Below, in pieces: positions 18,748-27,808 of a stretch of DNA of 64,000 bases. The DNA lies in the NCBI RefSeq assembly GCF_002101395.1, contig NZ_CP019706.1, forward strand, positions 2,914,001 through 2,978,000, read 5' to 3'. The notes under the pieces were generated by a model. The model was not told the origin of the DNA. It worked only from the letters and a program-made list of their open reading frames with translations, and did no database searches. The position numbers were made by a program, and so were the translations under genes. How positions within the stretch are numbered: the first letter of the stretch is position 1; the number at the start of each line of letters is the position of its first letter. This stretch comes from Pantoea alhagi (GTDB lineage: Bacteria > Pseudomonadota > Gammaproteobacteria > Enterobacterales > Enterobacteriaceae).

Positions 18748-18761
18748 TGAGGGCAGTAACG

Positions 18762-19022
18762 CTACAGCTCTATCTCGATATCACCGTCGGCTTTACAACA
18801 GCAGGGCAGGATTTCGCCCTGCTGAATAAAGGCCAGCGGCTGACCGGCGTAACTCACTTCTCCTTTAATCAGGCGGGTGCGGCAGGAGCCGCAGTAGCCT
18901 TCACGACACTGATATTCCACGCAGATATTATGCGCTTCCAGCGCCGCCAGCAGAGAAGGGTGCTCGTCGGTATATTCAAGCTGCGCACCGGAAATGCACA
19001 GCGTGATTCGCTTCCCGGCCAT
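18762..19022 (-). CDS. yfaE: 2Fe-2S ferredoxin YfaE for ribonucleotide reductase cofactor maintenance
   Basis: An 86-residue plant-type [2Fe-2S] ferredoxin. The cluster ligands are visible as CREGYCGSC (C-x4-C-x2-C, starting at Cys39) plus a later cysteine within LPCCCKADG. In E. coli YfaE supplies electrons that repair or assemble the diferric-tyrosyl radical cofactor of NrdB. It starts 2 bases after the nrdB stop, so the two proteins are made together, which supports that role. Confidence 0.95.
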   Translation of the reverse strand: MAGKRITLCISGAQLEYTDEHPSLLAALEAHNICVEYQCREGYCGSCRTRLIKGEVSYAGQPLAFIQQGEILPCCCKADGDIEIEL

Positions 19023-19024
19023 GA

Positions 19025-20155
19025 TTACAGCTGGAAGTCATCGAAGTCGTTTTCGCCCACTTCGGAGTCGATCTGACCAACCAGGTAGGAGCTGACTTCC
19101 ACTTCCTGCGGCGCAACCTGCACGTTATCAGAGACCAGCCAGGCGTTAATCCACGGAATCGGGTTTGAACGCGTCTGGAACGGCAGATCCAGGCCCACCG
19201 CCTGCATACGAATATTGGTGATGTACTCAATATACTGGCAGAGGATATCTTTATTCAGGCCGATCATCGAGCCGTCACGGAACAGGTATTCCGCCCACTC
19301 TTTTTCCTGCACGGCGGCCAGCTTAAACAGGTCGTAGCACTCCTGGCGGCATTCCTGTGCAATCTCAGCCATTTCCGGATCGTCTTCGCCGCTGCGCATC
19401 AGGTTCAGCATATGCTGGGTGCCGGTCAGGTGCAGCGCTTCATCGCGGGCGATCAGGCGGATAATTTTCGCATTGCCTTCCATCAGCTCGCGCTCGGCAA
19501 AAGCAAAAGAGCAGGCAAAGCTGACATAAAAGCGGATCGCTTCCAGCGCGTTAACGCTCATCAGGCAGAGATAAAGCTGCTTTTTCAGCGCGCGCAGGTT
19601 AACGGTTACGGTTTTGCCGTTGACCTGATGGGTGCCTTCGCCCAGCAGATGCCAGTAGCTGGTCATCTCGATCAGATCGTCATAGTAGCCGGAAATATCG
19701 CTGGCGCGCTTCAGGATCTGTTCGTTGGTGACGATATCATCAAACACCAGCGCCGGATCGTTAACGATATTACGAATAATATGCGTATAGGAGCGTGAGT
19801 GAATGGTTTCTGAGAAGGCCCAGGTTTCTACCCAGGTTTCCAGTTCCGGGATCGAAATCAGCGGCAGCAGCGCCACGTTCGGGCTACGGCCCTGGATGGA
19901 ATCCAGCAGCGTCTGATATTTCAGGTTGCTGATGAAAATATGTTTTTCATGATCCGGCAGCGCCTGGAAATCGATGCGGTCGCGTGATACGTCAACCTCT
20001 TCCGGACGCCAGAAGAAGGAGAGCTGCTTTTCAATCAGCTTTTCAAAAATGTCATATTTTTGCTGATCGTAGCGCGCAACGTTGACCGACTGGCCGAAAA
20101 ACATCGGCTCCAGCAGCTGATCGTTTTTATTCTGAGAAAAAGTGGTGTAAGCCAT
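19025..20155 (-). CDS. nrdB: Class Ia ribonucleotide reductase, beta subunit
   Basis: NrdB holds the diiron-tyrosyl radical that initiates ribonucleotide reduction. The 376-residue protein matches E. coli in length; iron ligands and radical site are in place (Asp85, Glu116, His119, Tyr123 counting Met1, within LLDSIQGR and ETIHSRSY, plus the later ERELMEGNAKIIRLIARDEALH ligand helices in two parts). The C-terminal ENDFDDFQL tail, needed to bind NrdA, is intact. The ATG at 20155 gives MAYTTFSQNKND; a four-codon longer reading is not needed. It follows nrdA across a structured 148-160 base gap. Confidence 0.97.
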   Translation of the reverse strand: MAYTTFSQNKNDQLLEPMFFGQSVNVARYDQQKYDIFEKLIEKQLSFFWRPEEVDVSRDRIDFQALPDHEKHIFISNLKYQTLLDSIQGRSPNVALLPLISIPELETWVETWAFSETIHSRSYTHIIRNIVNDPALVFDDIVTNEQILKRASDISGYYDDLIEMTSYWHLLGEGTHQVNGKTVTVNLRALKKQLYLCLMSVNALEAIRFYVSFACSFAFAERELMEGNAKIIRLIARDEALHLTGTQHMLNLMRSGEDDPEMAEIAQECRQECYDLFKLAAVQEKEWAEYLFRDGSMIGLNKDILCQYIEYITNIRMQAVGLDLPFQTRSNPIPWINAWLVSDNVQVAPQEVEVSSYLVGQIDSEVGENDFDDFQL

Positions 20156-20225
20156 AGTTGATTCCACATGCTAACGGGACAGGCTGGCCTTGCCGCACAG
20201 GGCGAGGCGCTGACAGCCGTTTTGA

Positions 20226-20308
20226 CCGTGCTTCGCACGGCCTGCCATGTTGCGGCCACGTCGCCAACGTGGCCAAAAGAAGCGTCATGGCCGGAGAGGT
20301 GCCGGCCA
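20226..20308. repeat. Three consecutive hairpins in the nrdA-nrdB intergenic gap
   Basis: Three GC-rich inverted repeats stand side by side: 20226-20240 (CCGTGC/GCACGG, 3-base loop), 20254-20274 (GGCCACGT/ACGTGGCC, 5-base loop) and 20288-20308 (TGGCCGG/CCGGCCA, 7-base loop). None has a T run on the minus strand after it, so they are not simple terminators. They could stabilise the upstream nrdA message or tune the nrdA:nrdB ratio; that role is inferred. Confidence 0.7.
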
Positions 20309-20315
20309 GACCCGA

Positions 20316-22601
20316 TTAAATTTTACAGGCGCCGCTTTCACAACCGTCATCCTGAATGGATGGGGCAATGTCGTCCTGCGCATCTTCCGCACCGTCACGG
20401 GTGTTCTGGTAGTAAAGCGTTTTGACGCCGAATTTATAGGCGGTCAGCAGATCTTTTAACAGCTGCTTCATCGGCACTTTACTGTTGGCAAAGCGTGACG
20501 GATCGTAGTTGGTGTTGGCAGAAATCGCCTGATCGATAAATTTCTGCATGACGCCGACCAGCTGCAGATAGCCATCATTGTTCGGCATTTCCCACAGCAG
20601 TTCATAGCTATCTTTCAGACGTTCATACTCTGGCACCACCTGACGCAGAATGCCGTCTTTAGAGGCTTTAATGCTGATATGACCGCGCGGCGGCTCGATA
20701 CCGTTGGTGGCGTTTGAAATCTGCGAAGAGGTTTCAGACGGCATCAGTGCAGAAAGCGTGGAGTTACGCAGGCCGTGCGTTTTGATCGACTCACGCAGCG
20801 TATCCCAGTCAAGATGCAGCGGCTCGTTGCAGATGGCATCCAGATCTTTCTTATAGGTATCGATCGGCAGAACACCCTGCGCATAGGTGGTTTCATTGAA
20901 CCACGGGCAGGCGCCCTGTTCTTTTGCCAGCTCGTTAGAGGCTTTCAGCAGGTAATACTGAATGGCTTCAAAGGTCTGATGCGTCAGGTTGTTGGCGCTG
21001 CCGTCGGAATAGCGCACGCCATGCTTCGCCAGGTAGTAGGCGAAGTTAATCACGCCGATACCCAACGTACGCCGACCCATTGCGCCGCGCTTCGCGGCCG
21101 GAATCGGGTAATCCTGATAGTCAAGCAGGGCGTCCAGCGCGCGCACCGCCAGCGTCGCCAGCTCTTCCAGATCGTCCAGGCTGTTGATGGCGCCCAGGTT
21201 GAAGGCAGAAAGCGTACAGAGCGCGATTTCGCCATTCTCGTCATTGACATCCAGCAGCGGTTTGGTCGGCAGCGCGATTTCCAGGCACAGGTTGGACTGG
21301 CGTACCGGGGCAATCGACGGATCGAACGGACTGTGGGTGTTGCAGTGATCGACGTTCTGAATATAGATACGGCCGGTTGAGGCGCGTTCCTGCATCATCA
21401 GCGAGAAGAGATCGACCGCTTTCACGCGTTGCTTGCGGATGCTGTCGTCCTGCTCATATTTAGTGTACAGACGCTCAAACTCATCCTGATCGGCAAAGAA
21501 CGCATCATACAGGCCCGGTACGTCAGAAGGGCTGAACAGCGTAATATCCTGACCTTTCAGCAGGCGCTGATACATCAGCTTGTTGATCTGTACGCCGTAG
21601 TCCATGTGACGAACGCGGTTGCCTTCCACGCCACGGTTGTTTTTCAGCACCAGCAGGCTTTCTACTTCCAGATGCCACATCGGGTAGAACAGCGTAGCTG
21701 CACCGCCGCGCACGCCGCCCTGCGAACAGGATTTCACCGCAGTCTGGAAATGCTTATAGAACGGGATACAACCGGTATGGAACGCCTCGCCGCCGCGAAT
21801 CGGGCTGCCCAGCGCGCGAATACGACCTGCGTTAATACCGATACCGGCACGCTGGGAAACATATTTCACAATGGCGCTGGAGGTGGCGTTAATGGAATCC
21901 AGGCTATCGCCGCACTCGATCAGCACACAGGAGCTGAACTGACGAGTCGGGGTGCGAACACCTGACATGATCGGCGTCGGCAGTGAAATTTTAAAGGTGG
22001 ATACCGCGTCATAGAAACGCTTGATGTAATCCAGACGGGTTTCACGCGGATAGTTAGAGAACAGGCAGGCCGCTACCAGAATATAGAGGAACTGGGCGCT
22101 CTCATAGATATCACCGCTGACGCGGTTCTGCACCAGATATTTGCCTTCCAGCTGTTTGACTGCCGCGTAGGAAAAGTTCATATCGCGCCAGTGGTCGATA
22201 AAGCCGTCCATCTGTTCAAACTCTTCGCGGCTGTAGTCTTCCAGCAGATGACGATCGTATTTGCCCATATCGACCATGCGCACCACCTGGTCGTAGAGCG
22301 CTGGCGGTTCAAACTGGCCGTAGGCTTTTTTACGCAGGTGGAAAATCGCCAGGCGTGCGGCCATATACTGATAATCTGGCGCGTCACGCGAGATCAGATC
22401 GGCGGCGGCTTTGATAACAGTCTCGTGAATATCGGAGGTTTTAATGCCGTCGTAGAACTGGATGTGGGAACGCAGCTCAACCTGAGAAACGGAAACATTT
22501 TGCAGGCCTTCCGCAGCCCAGTCGAGAACCCGGTGGATTTTGTCCAGATTGATGCGCTCTTTGCGGCCATCGCGTTTAGTGACGAGCAGACTCTGATTCA
22601 T
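20316..22601 (-). CDS. nrdA: Class Ia ribonucleotide reductase, alpha subunit
   Basis: NrdA reduces ribonucleoside diphosphates to deoxy forms in the cytoplasm. It is 761 residues, exactly the E. coli length. The N-terminal ATP-cone allosteric domain (LVTKRDGRKERINLDKIHR) is present, as are the active-site cysteines (TRQFSSCVLIECGD, RQSNLCLEIALP, EIALCTLSAFN), the radical-relay tyrosines Tyr730-Tyr731 and the C-terminal redox pair Cys754/Cys759 (GCESGACKI). It is first in the nrdA-nrdB-yfaE operon, with DnaA and NrdR sites upstream. Confidence 0.98.
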   Translation of the reverse strand: MNQSLLVTKRDGRKERINLDKIHRVLDWAAEGLQNVSVSQVELRSHIQFYDGIKTSDIHETVIKAAADLISRDAPDYQYMAARLAIFHLRKKAYGQFEPPALYDQVVRMVDMGKYDRHLLEDYSREEFEQMDGFIDHWRDMNFSYAAVKQLEGKYLVQNRVSGDIYESAQFLYILVAACLFSNYPRETRLDYIKRFYDAVSTFKISLPTPIMSGVRTPTRQFSSCVLIECGDSLDSINATSSAIVKYVSQRAGIGINAGRIRALGSPIRGGEAFHTGCIPFYKHFQTAVKSCSQGGVRGGAATLFYPMWHLEVESLLVLKNNRGVEGNRVRHMDYGVQINKLMYQRLLKGQDITLFSPSDVPGLYDAFFADQDEFERLYTKYEQDDSIRKQRVKAVDLFSLMMQERASTGRIYIQNVDHCNTHSPFDPSIAPVRQSNLCLEIALPTKPLLDVNDENGEIALCTLSAFNLGAINSLDDLEELATLAVRALDALLDYQDYPIPAAKRGAMGRRTLGIGVINFAYYLAKHGVRYSDGSANNLTHQTFEAIQYYLLKASNELAKEQGACPWFNETTYAQGVLPIDTYKKDLDAICNEPLHLDWDTLRESIKTHGLRNSTLSALMPSETSSQISNATNGIEPPRGHISIKASKDGILRQVVPEYERLKDSYELLWEMPNNDGYLQLVGVMQKFIDQAISANTNYDPSRFANSKVPMKQLLKDLLTAYKFGVKTLYYQNTRDGAEDAQDDIAPSIQDDGCESGACKI

Positions 22602-22638
22602 GTCGCGTTATACCTGTCCGTGAAAAAATATCCCCCGT

Positions 22639-22678
22639 TTATACACAGCTTGCTCTTTGTGAGTAACTCTGTGGATAA
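22639..22678. promoter_or_regulatory. Two DnaA boxes upstream of nrdA
   Basis: Bases 22639-22647 read TTATACACA on the plus strand and 22670-22678 read TTATCCACA on the minus strand; both match the DnaA consensus TTATNCACA exactly. They lie 38-77 bases upstream of the nrdA start. The E. coli nrdAB promoter is known to be regulated by DnaA, so this is probably a conserved control site. Confidence 0.8.
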
Positions 22679-22694
22679 ACACTATATATAGGGG
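22679..22694 (-). promoter_or_regulatory. NrdR box upstream of nrdA
   Basis: The 16-mer at 22679-22694 (ACACTATATATAGGGG) agrees with the NrdR consensus ACACWATATATWGTGT at 14 of 16 positions and abuts the second DnaA box. NrdR represses nrd genes when dATP is high. NrdR normally binds two boxes about three helical turns apart; I found no convincing second one by eye. Confidence 0.7.
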
Positions 22695-23249
22695 GTGAGG
22701 AGTAAATGAACAACAAGATGGTGAGTATTCTAGTAATTAATCGCATCTTAACAAGCCTTGATTTTCGCGTAAAAATCGTGATCGGTGGGTAAGTAATTTC
22801 CTAAGTCCACGTTTCATAAGGCGCGCAGCGGATGTCAATCCTTTGAAAAAAAAACGTTAGAATTTGATCGAGCGCCTGGTTCTTGTTCAGCAGGCGAAAA
22901 TTCCCTTTTTTTTCTGCAAAAAACGTCTACGCGCTGCAGCAAAAACAGTCAAATGCAGAGCAGGCCTGGCCTGCTTTATCCCTGGCGTTTTACGGTTGCC
23001 TGAAAAGAGAGAAGCCCACTAAGAATTTCAAATGAAAAGCTGGACGTTTTTTCAAGGTGTGACAGACCTCGCTAAATCAGAAATATTTTCTTATCAATAC
23101 TCATGTTTATCAGCATCAATGCTCTCTTTTTCCTGTAGTGTTATATTCATAACATACTGATTAACGGTAAAAAATTTCCTCACCCTCTTTCTGGCCCTCC
23201 CGCCATAAGCGTTACCGCGCTTATGAATACCTCATTAACGTCATTTTAA

Positions 23250-23265
23250 TGCGGTGTTAATCACA
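23250..23265 (+). promoter_or_regulatory. Candidate CRP site upstream of the pectin island
   Basis: TGCGG-N6-TCACA matches the CRP consensus TGTGA-N6-TCACA at one half-site fully and the other at 3 of 5. It lies 44 bases upstream of the candidate KdgR operator. Pectin genes in soft-rot enterobacteria are known to be CRP-activated. The call is from pattern only. Confidence 0.5.
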
Positions 23266-23308
23266 TTATTGCGCTCGTTATAAATATATAAAAAAGCACT
23301 TCATTTAA

Positions 23309-23327
23309 AATGAAACAGCGGTTCAAT
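23309..23327 (+). promoter_or_regulatory. Candidate KdgR operator upstream of the oligogalacturonide transporter
   Basis: The 19-mer starting AATGAAACAG matches the KdgR-box consensus AATGAAACANTGTTTCATT in all 9 left-arm positions and 6 of 9 right-arm positions. It is 20 bases before the transporter start. KdgR represses pectin catabolism genes until 2-keto-3-deoxygluconate appears. Confidence 0.7.
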
Positions 23328-23347
23328 AATATAAAGGCCGACATATC

Positions 23348-24925
23348 ATGATAAGAAAATCAATACCTCTGGGAACCAATAAGAAAATCACGCTGGGTCA
23401 TCAACTGGCCTACGGCGGCGGAAATCTGCTGGGCAGCGGGGCCTTAGCCATCGCGGGCGCCTGGCTACTCTATTTTTACACCACCTTTTGCGGGCTCTCT
23501 TTGCTGGAGGCCTCGTTTATTTTTTCCGTCGCCAGCATTATTGATGCCATCAGTAACCCCATAATGGGGTATCTCACGGATAACTTTGGCAATACCTGGC
23601 TCGGTAAGCGGTTTGGCCGTCGGCGCTTTTTTCTGTTAATCGGCGCGCCACTGATGGTGTTTTATCCGCTGCTGTGGGTTGAGGGCTTTGGCTTTTGGTA
23701 TTACCTGACCACCTACGTTATTTTTGAGCTGATTTATACCTCCGTGATGGTGCCCTATGAAACGCTGGCTACCGAAATGACGGATGATTTTACCCTGCGA
23801 TCCAAGCTCACCGGTTATAAAGCCATCTTTGGTAAAATCGCTAATTTCCTGGCAGCATTAATTCCGGGCCAGTTTATTCTGCTGTATGGCAAAGAATCGG
23901 CGCAGCCTTTCCTTTATACCGGTATTACTTACGGCATTATTTTGTTTATTGCGATAGGCATGCTTTATTGGTTTAGCTGGGAGCGCAAAGACAGCGGCAT
24001 AAAAGAGTTACGCCAGAAGCAGTCTCTCTGGAAAACCCTGAGTGCGCTGGCGCGTGATATGCAGTCCACTTTCTATCTGCGCGTATTCCGCAAACATTTA
24101 GGCATGTACCTGTTCGGCTTTGGCGCGGAGTGGCTGTTCGCTTCGGTATTTACCTATTATGTGGTGTTTGTGCTGCTGTACGATCCGGCCATCCTTGCCG
24201 GGCTGAACAGCCTGAACGCCATTTTGCAGCTCTGTTCAACGGCGATTTTTATCGCGCTCTGCGTGAAGCGCGGTTTCAGTAAGCCTTATATCTGGGCGCT
24301 GAGCATCGTGATTTTCGCCGTCTGCTGCTATTCCCTGCTGCACTTTTTCAACCTGCCTCCCCAGACCGCGACCGTAGCTATCATTGCGATCACCGTTATT
24401 TTCGGCCTCGGCACCGGCGGCGTCTATTACATTCCGTGGACGGTGTATACCTTCCTGGCGGATGTCGATGAGGTCTTTACCGGCCGCCGTCGTGAAGGCA
24501 TTTACGCCGGGGCAATGACCTTCTCCGGTAAAATCATGCGTTCGATTATTGTGTTTGTGATGGGTGCAATCCTTAGCTATTACGGCTTCCAGTCTAAATC
24601 TCATACCCAGCCAGAAACCGCGATGCATGCCATTTCATGGGTCTTCTTCGGCGGCGTGATTGGCCTGGCTCTTATCGCCATTGTTTTCAGCCGACAGATG
24701 CTGCTTAACCGTAAAACGCATCTGGTGGTGCTGGAAGAGGTGGCGCGTATTAAAGCCGGTGGTGCGCAGAGCGATATCAAACCGGAAGTGCGGGAAGTTA
24801 TCGAAGCGCTGGTGGGCTATCCCTATGAGCAGTGCTGGGGCCATAGCGCCATCTGCCAGAAAATGAAACTGGCCCCGCTGGTTACCGAGAATACGCCGGA
24901 GCCGAAACAGGCACCCCAGGCATAA
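23348..24925 (+). CDS. GPH-family sugar:cation symporter, probable oligogalacturonide transporter (TogT-like)
   Basis: A 525-residue inner-membrane transporter of the glycoside-pentoside-hexuronide family with about twelve hydrophobic segments. Family marks include SIIDAISNPIMGYLTDN with the following GKRFGRRRFFLLIGAP loop, VPYETLATEMTDD, and IPWTVYTFLADVDE near residue 370. The adjacent PL9 lyase and KdgM porin, and a KdgR-type operator at its start, point to oligogalacturonides as substrate, as for TogT of Dickeya. The substrate is inferred from context. The C-terminal ~70 residues are cytoplasmic and end in a proline-rich tail. Confidence 0.85.
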   Translation: MIRKSIPLGTNKKITLGHQLAYGGGNLLGSGALAIAGAWLLYFYTTFCGLSLLEASFIFSVASIIDAISNPIMGYLTDNFGNTWLGKRFGRRRFFLLIGAPLMVFYPLLWVEGFGFWYYLTTYVIFELIYTSVMVPYETLATEMTDDFTLRSKLTGYKAIFGKIANFLAALIPGQFILLYGKESAQPFLYTGITYGIILFIAIGMLYWFSWERKDSGIKELRQKQSLWKTLSALARDMQSTFYLRVFRKHLGMYLFGFGAEWLFASVFTYYVVFVLLYDPAILAGLNSLNAILQLCSTAIFIALCVKRGFSKPYIWALSIVIFAVCCYSLLHFFNLPPQTATVAIIAITVIFGLGTGGVYYIPWTVYTFLADVDEVFTGRRREGIYAGAMTFSGKIMRSIIVFVMGAILSYYGFQSKSHTQPETAMHAISWVFFGGVIGLALIAIVFSRQMLLNRKTHLVVLEEVARIKAGGAQSDIKPEVREVIEALVGYPYEQCWGHSAICQKMKLAPLVTENTPEPKQAPQA

Positions 24926-24948
24926 CCCTCACATTAAACCGTTTTTAA

Positions 24949-24969
24949 GGCCCATCCTTCGGGTGGGCC
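24949..24969 (+). other. Intercistronic hairpin between transporter and lyase genes
   Basis: A GGCCCATCC/GGGTGGGCC stem (9 pairs, one G-T) with a TTC loop starts 24 bases after the transporter stop and ends 27 bases before the lyase start. There is no T run after it. It may stabilise or partially attenuate the transcript. Confidence 0.6.
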
Positions 24970-24996
24970 AGGATGCTTACGCCTGAAGGAAATATT

Positions 24997-27048
24997 ATGC
25001 ACAAGGCATTGTTATGGTTAGTTATTGCCAGCAATAGCGCGGCAGCGGCTTTACCACAAACCGCTTCGCTGGAGTGGCACGCGATTACCTTTGGTCAGTC
25101 AACCGACGTTAATTTTGCCACCAATGTTCTGCCAGAAAAGGTGGGCCTGAATCAGGTGAGCTTTGCCGATGGCAGCCGCGCAGGTGCAAAAGGCGAAAGA
25201 TTGCGGCTGCCCGCTATCCTGGAAAGTCGCGGCGGTAAAATTGGCAACAGCCATGATGGATTGACCTTCTATTACACCCGCCTGCCAGCCAGCGCCAACA
25301 TGCAGCTGGAGGCTGAAATCAGCGTTGATCAGTTCGGACCCGAAAACGGCGCGTTACCGGCAGGTCAGGAGGGGGCAGGGCTGCTGGTGCGGGATACGCT
25401 CGGCAAAGCACGTCGCGATCCGGTACAGCCTGGTTACGAGGAGTTTCCCGCCGCCGCCAATATGGTGATGAATGCGATCGTTGCTGCCCAAAAGCGGTCG
25501 CATCATCAGGTAGAGGCGACGCTGATCTCCCGTAATGGCGTCACCCAGCCGTGGGGCAATACCGGCGTAGAGATCAAACGTCAGTCGTACCAGCCCAGGA
25601 TCGATCTCAGCCAGACGCCGCGTTTTCGGCTGCGTCTGGCGCGCACTGATACCGGCTTTAGCGCCGCATGGGCACCAGCGGGCAGTGATAACTGGCAAAA
25701 CCAACAGACAGGGGATGCGGAGCGGATAACGGTACTGGAGCCAGATGCCTATTACGTGGGCTTTTTCGCCTCACGTAACGCCCGTATCACCGTACACAGC
25801 GCCAGCCTGACGCTCAGCGAGCATCGGGCCCAGACGCATCAGCCGTTTGTCAGCCCACAACCGCCGGTAAGCGTTGAAATAGCCTCAGCGGCTGTTTCTG
25901 CCACCGCGCGCTATCAATTCCAGCTGCGTAGCAGCGATGACGGGCAGTTAACGGTAAGCAGTAATGGCATTGTGCATTTGCAGGATCGCCCGTTAAAAGC
26001 GGGAGAAATGGTGAGCCTGCCGCTGTCGCTGAGTGCCAACGCCACCCGTATCGATTACCGGCTGGAAACCCGTCATGGCGAGGTGGTGCAGGATAATCTC
26101 ACCGTTACGCGGCAGCACGTTGCGGATGCCAGCCGCCTCTACGCTTCCCCGCAGGGTAGCGCGCAGAATGACGGCAGCCAGCAGCACCCGCTTGATGTCG
26201 CGACGGCGGCAGCGCTATTGTCACCTGGCGGTACGCTGTGGCTGGCACCGGGCGACTACCCATTGACGACGCTGGCCGCAGCCAGCAGCGGCAGCAGGGA
26301 TCAACTTAAAAAGCTCAGGCCGCTGGCGGGAAAGGTGGTTTTCCATGGATTAAATCTCCCGGCCAGCTATTGGGATATCGAACATATCGAGGTAACTGAC
26401 AAGAGTTTCCATATATCCGGCAGCCATAATCAGATCCGTCAGGTTGTCGCCCATCATGCAGACGATACCGGGATTTGGGTCGCCTCGCCGCCAGGTGTGG
26501 GGCGGGCGCTGTGGGCCAGTCATAACCTGATTGCTCACGCGGAATCCTGGGGAAATCAGGATACTGGCCGCATCAATGCGGATGGATTCGCGGTGAAAAT
26601 GCGCGTGGGCGAGGGGAACCGGCTGGTAGCCTGCTTTGCGCATGATAATGCTGATGACGGCTTTGATCTGTTCAACAAGATTGAAGATGGTGCTAACGGC
26701 GCGGTCAGCATTGAGCATAGCGTGGCGTTACGCAATACCAATAATGGCTTCAAGCTCGGCGGTGAAGGGATCCCGGTTGCGCATCGCATAGCCAACAGCG
26801 TAGCGATAGAAAATGGCATGGATGGATTCACCGACAATTTTAATCCTGGCAGGCTGGTGGTGAAAAATAATATTGCCGTGGATAACCATCGTTTTAATTT
26901 TATCTTTCGCGCCGGACCTTATACGCAACCCGAAAAACAGGGGCAGTTCGCCGGAAATCTGTCACTGCGAAATCATGCAGTGAAATATGCCGATGTGGTA
27001 ACAGGAAACATTGAAAAAGATAACGATTTTTTATTAAGCGAAAAATAA
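24997..27048 (+). CDS. pelX: Family 9 polysaccharide lyase, exopolygalacturonate lyase (PelX-like)
   Basis: A 683-residue exported lyase. The ATG at 24997 follows GAAGGAAATATT and starts a signal peptide (MHKALLWLVIASNSAAAALP). Residues ~25-370 form beta-sandwich-like regions; from ~375 (RLYASPQGSAQNDGSQQHPL) a right-handed parallel beta-helix begins. The four calcium aspartates of PL9 enzymes are readable as Asp529 (NADGF), Asp553, Asp554 and Asp557 (DDGFDLF), and the catalytic lysine as Lys586 (NGFKLGG), with the same 24-residue spacing between the first two Asp as in Pel9A. Size and layout resemble periplasmic PelX of Dickeya, which trims oligogalacturonides from the end. PelX naming is moderate confidence; PL9 is high. 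Confidence 0.87.
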   Translation: MHKALLWLVIASNSAAAALPQTASLEWHAITFGQSTDVNFATNVLPEKVGLNQVSFADGSRAGAKGERLRLPAILESRGGKIGNSHDGLTFYYTRLPASANMQLEAEISVDQFGPENGALPAGQEGAGLLVRDTLGKARRDPVQPGYEEFPAAANMVMNAIVAAQKRSHHQVEATLISRNGVTQPWGNTGVEIKRQSYQPRIDLSQTPRFRLRLARTDTGFSAAWAPAGSDNWQNQQTGDAERITVLEPDAYYVGFFASRNARITVHSASLTLSEHRAQTHQPFVSPQPPVSVEIASAAVSATARYQFQLRSSDDGQLTVSSNGIVHLQDRPLKAGEMVSLPLSLSANATRIDYRLETRHGEVVQDNLTVTRQHVADASRLYASPQGSAQNDGSQQHPLDVATAAALLSPGGTLWLAPGDYPLTTLAAASSGSRDQLKKLRPLAGKVVFHGLNLPASYWDIEHIEVTDKSFHISGSHNQIRQVVAHHADDTGIWVASPPGVGRALWASHNLIAHAESWGNQDTGRINADGFAVKMRVGEGNRLVACFAHDNADDGFDLFNKIEDGANGAVSIEHSVALRNTNNGFKLGGEGIPVAHRIANSVAIENGMDGFTDNFNPGRLVVKNNIAVDNHRFNFIFRAGPYTQPEKQGQFAGNLSLRNHAVKYADVVTGNIEKDNDFLLSEK

Positions 27049-27107
27049 CGCCCCGAACTTAATAAAATAATAAAAAACCTCTGTATCAATACTGATGGGA
27101 TCAAGCA

Positions 27108-27788
27108 ATGAATAAACAGACTTTAATGTGCTGCGGATTACTGCTGGCTTCAACACAGGCAGCGGCGGTAACTATCGATGTACGTCATGAGTGGCTGGAT
27201 GACAGTAAAGTGCATAAGGATCGCGTCGCCGTATCGCATCGCTTTGATAATGGCATCGGCTTTACTCTGGAAGCGAAGTGGAAGTCGGGCGGCGATAATC
27301 AAAATAAAGCGTTCAACGACCTGGTAAGTAACGGCACGGAAAATACGCTGAATTACCAGTTTCGCCCGGTAAAAGAGTGGTTTGTGCAGCCGGGTTTTAC
27401 CCTGGAGTCTTCGGAAGAGAGCAGTATCTATAAGCCCTTTTTAATGACCGGCTATGCGTTTGACAGTGGGATTTATATTAACGGTCGCTATCGTTATGAA
27501 TACACGCGTCAGAGCGAATCTGATAAAGAGGATATGAAAACCAACCGCGGTGAAATATGGTTAGGTTACGAATTTACTGACTGGAAGGTGGAATATAACT
27601 ATATCTACAAACACAGCGATCAGATCCGTTTTAATAATAAAAAATGGGACTATGAGCAAAACATAAAGGCATTATGGAAATTTAATAAAAGCTGGGCACC
27701 TTATATTGAAGTCGGTGATATCAGCGTGCGTAAAACCACCGATGAACGCCAGACACGACTGCGTATTGGTCTGCAATATAAGTTCTGA
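27108..27788 (+). CDS. kdgM: Oligogalacturonate-specific outer-membrane porin KdgM
   Basis: A 226-residue KdgM-family porin: signal peptide MNKQTLMCCGLLLASTQAAA, the family start VTIDVRHEWLDDSKVHKDRV, alternating beta strands and a terminal RLRIGLQYKF with C-terminal phenylalanine for barrel insertion. KdgM porins admit oligogalacturonides to the periplasm, where PelX-type lyases and then the inner-membrane transporter act. It is 59 bases after the lyase gene in the same direction, completing an uptake path. Confidence 0.9.
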   Translation: MNKQTLMCCGLLLASTQAAAVTIDVRHEWLDDSKVHKDRVAVSHRFDNGIGFTLEAKWKSGGDNQNKAFNDLVSNGTENTLNYQFRPVKEWFVQPGFTLESSEESSIYKPFLMTGYAFDSGIYINGRYRYEYTRQSESDKEDMKTNRGEIWLGYEFTDWKVEYNYIYKHSDQIRFNNKKWDYEQNIKALWKFNKSWAPYIEVGDISVRKTTDERQTRLRIGLQYKF

Positions 27789-27808
27789 CGCAGCAGGAAA
27801 CAGTGAAA

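Larger units (their letters stand above)
22602..23347. other. 746-base divergent intergenic region, nrdA / pectin island
   Basis: The nrdA-proximal ~100 bases hold the DnaA and NrdR sites. The right-hand ~100 bases hold candidate CRP and KdgR sites for the transporter. The middle (about 22700-23240) is AT rich with several A and T runs and a tight palindrome AGCAGGCC/GGCCTGCT around 22961-22977. No open reading frame with a ribosome site was found there. Confidence 0.6.

Noticed and set aside
22645..22660. Second NrdR box upstream of nrdA
   Set aside because: The best segment at the expected spacing matches only about half of the consensus positions.
22700..23240. Hidden small RNA or gene in the nrdA-transporter gap
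   Set aside because: A/T runs and a tight palindrome occur, but no terminator-promoter pair or ribosome-linked frame was convincing.
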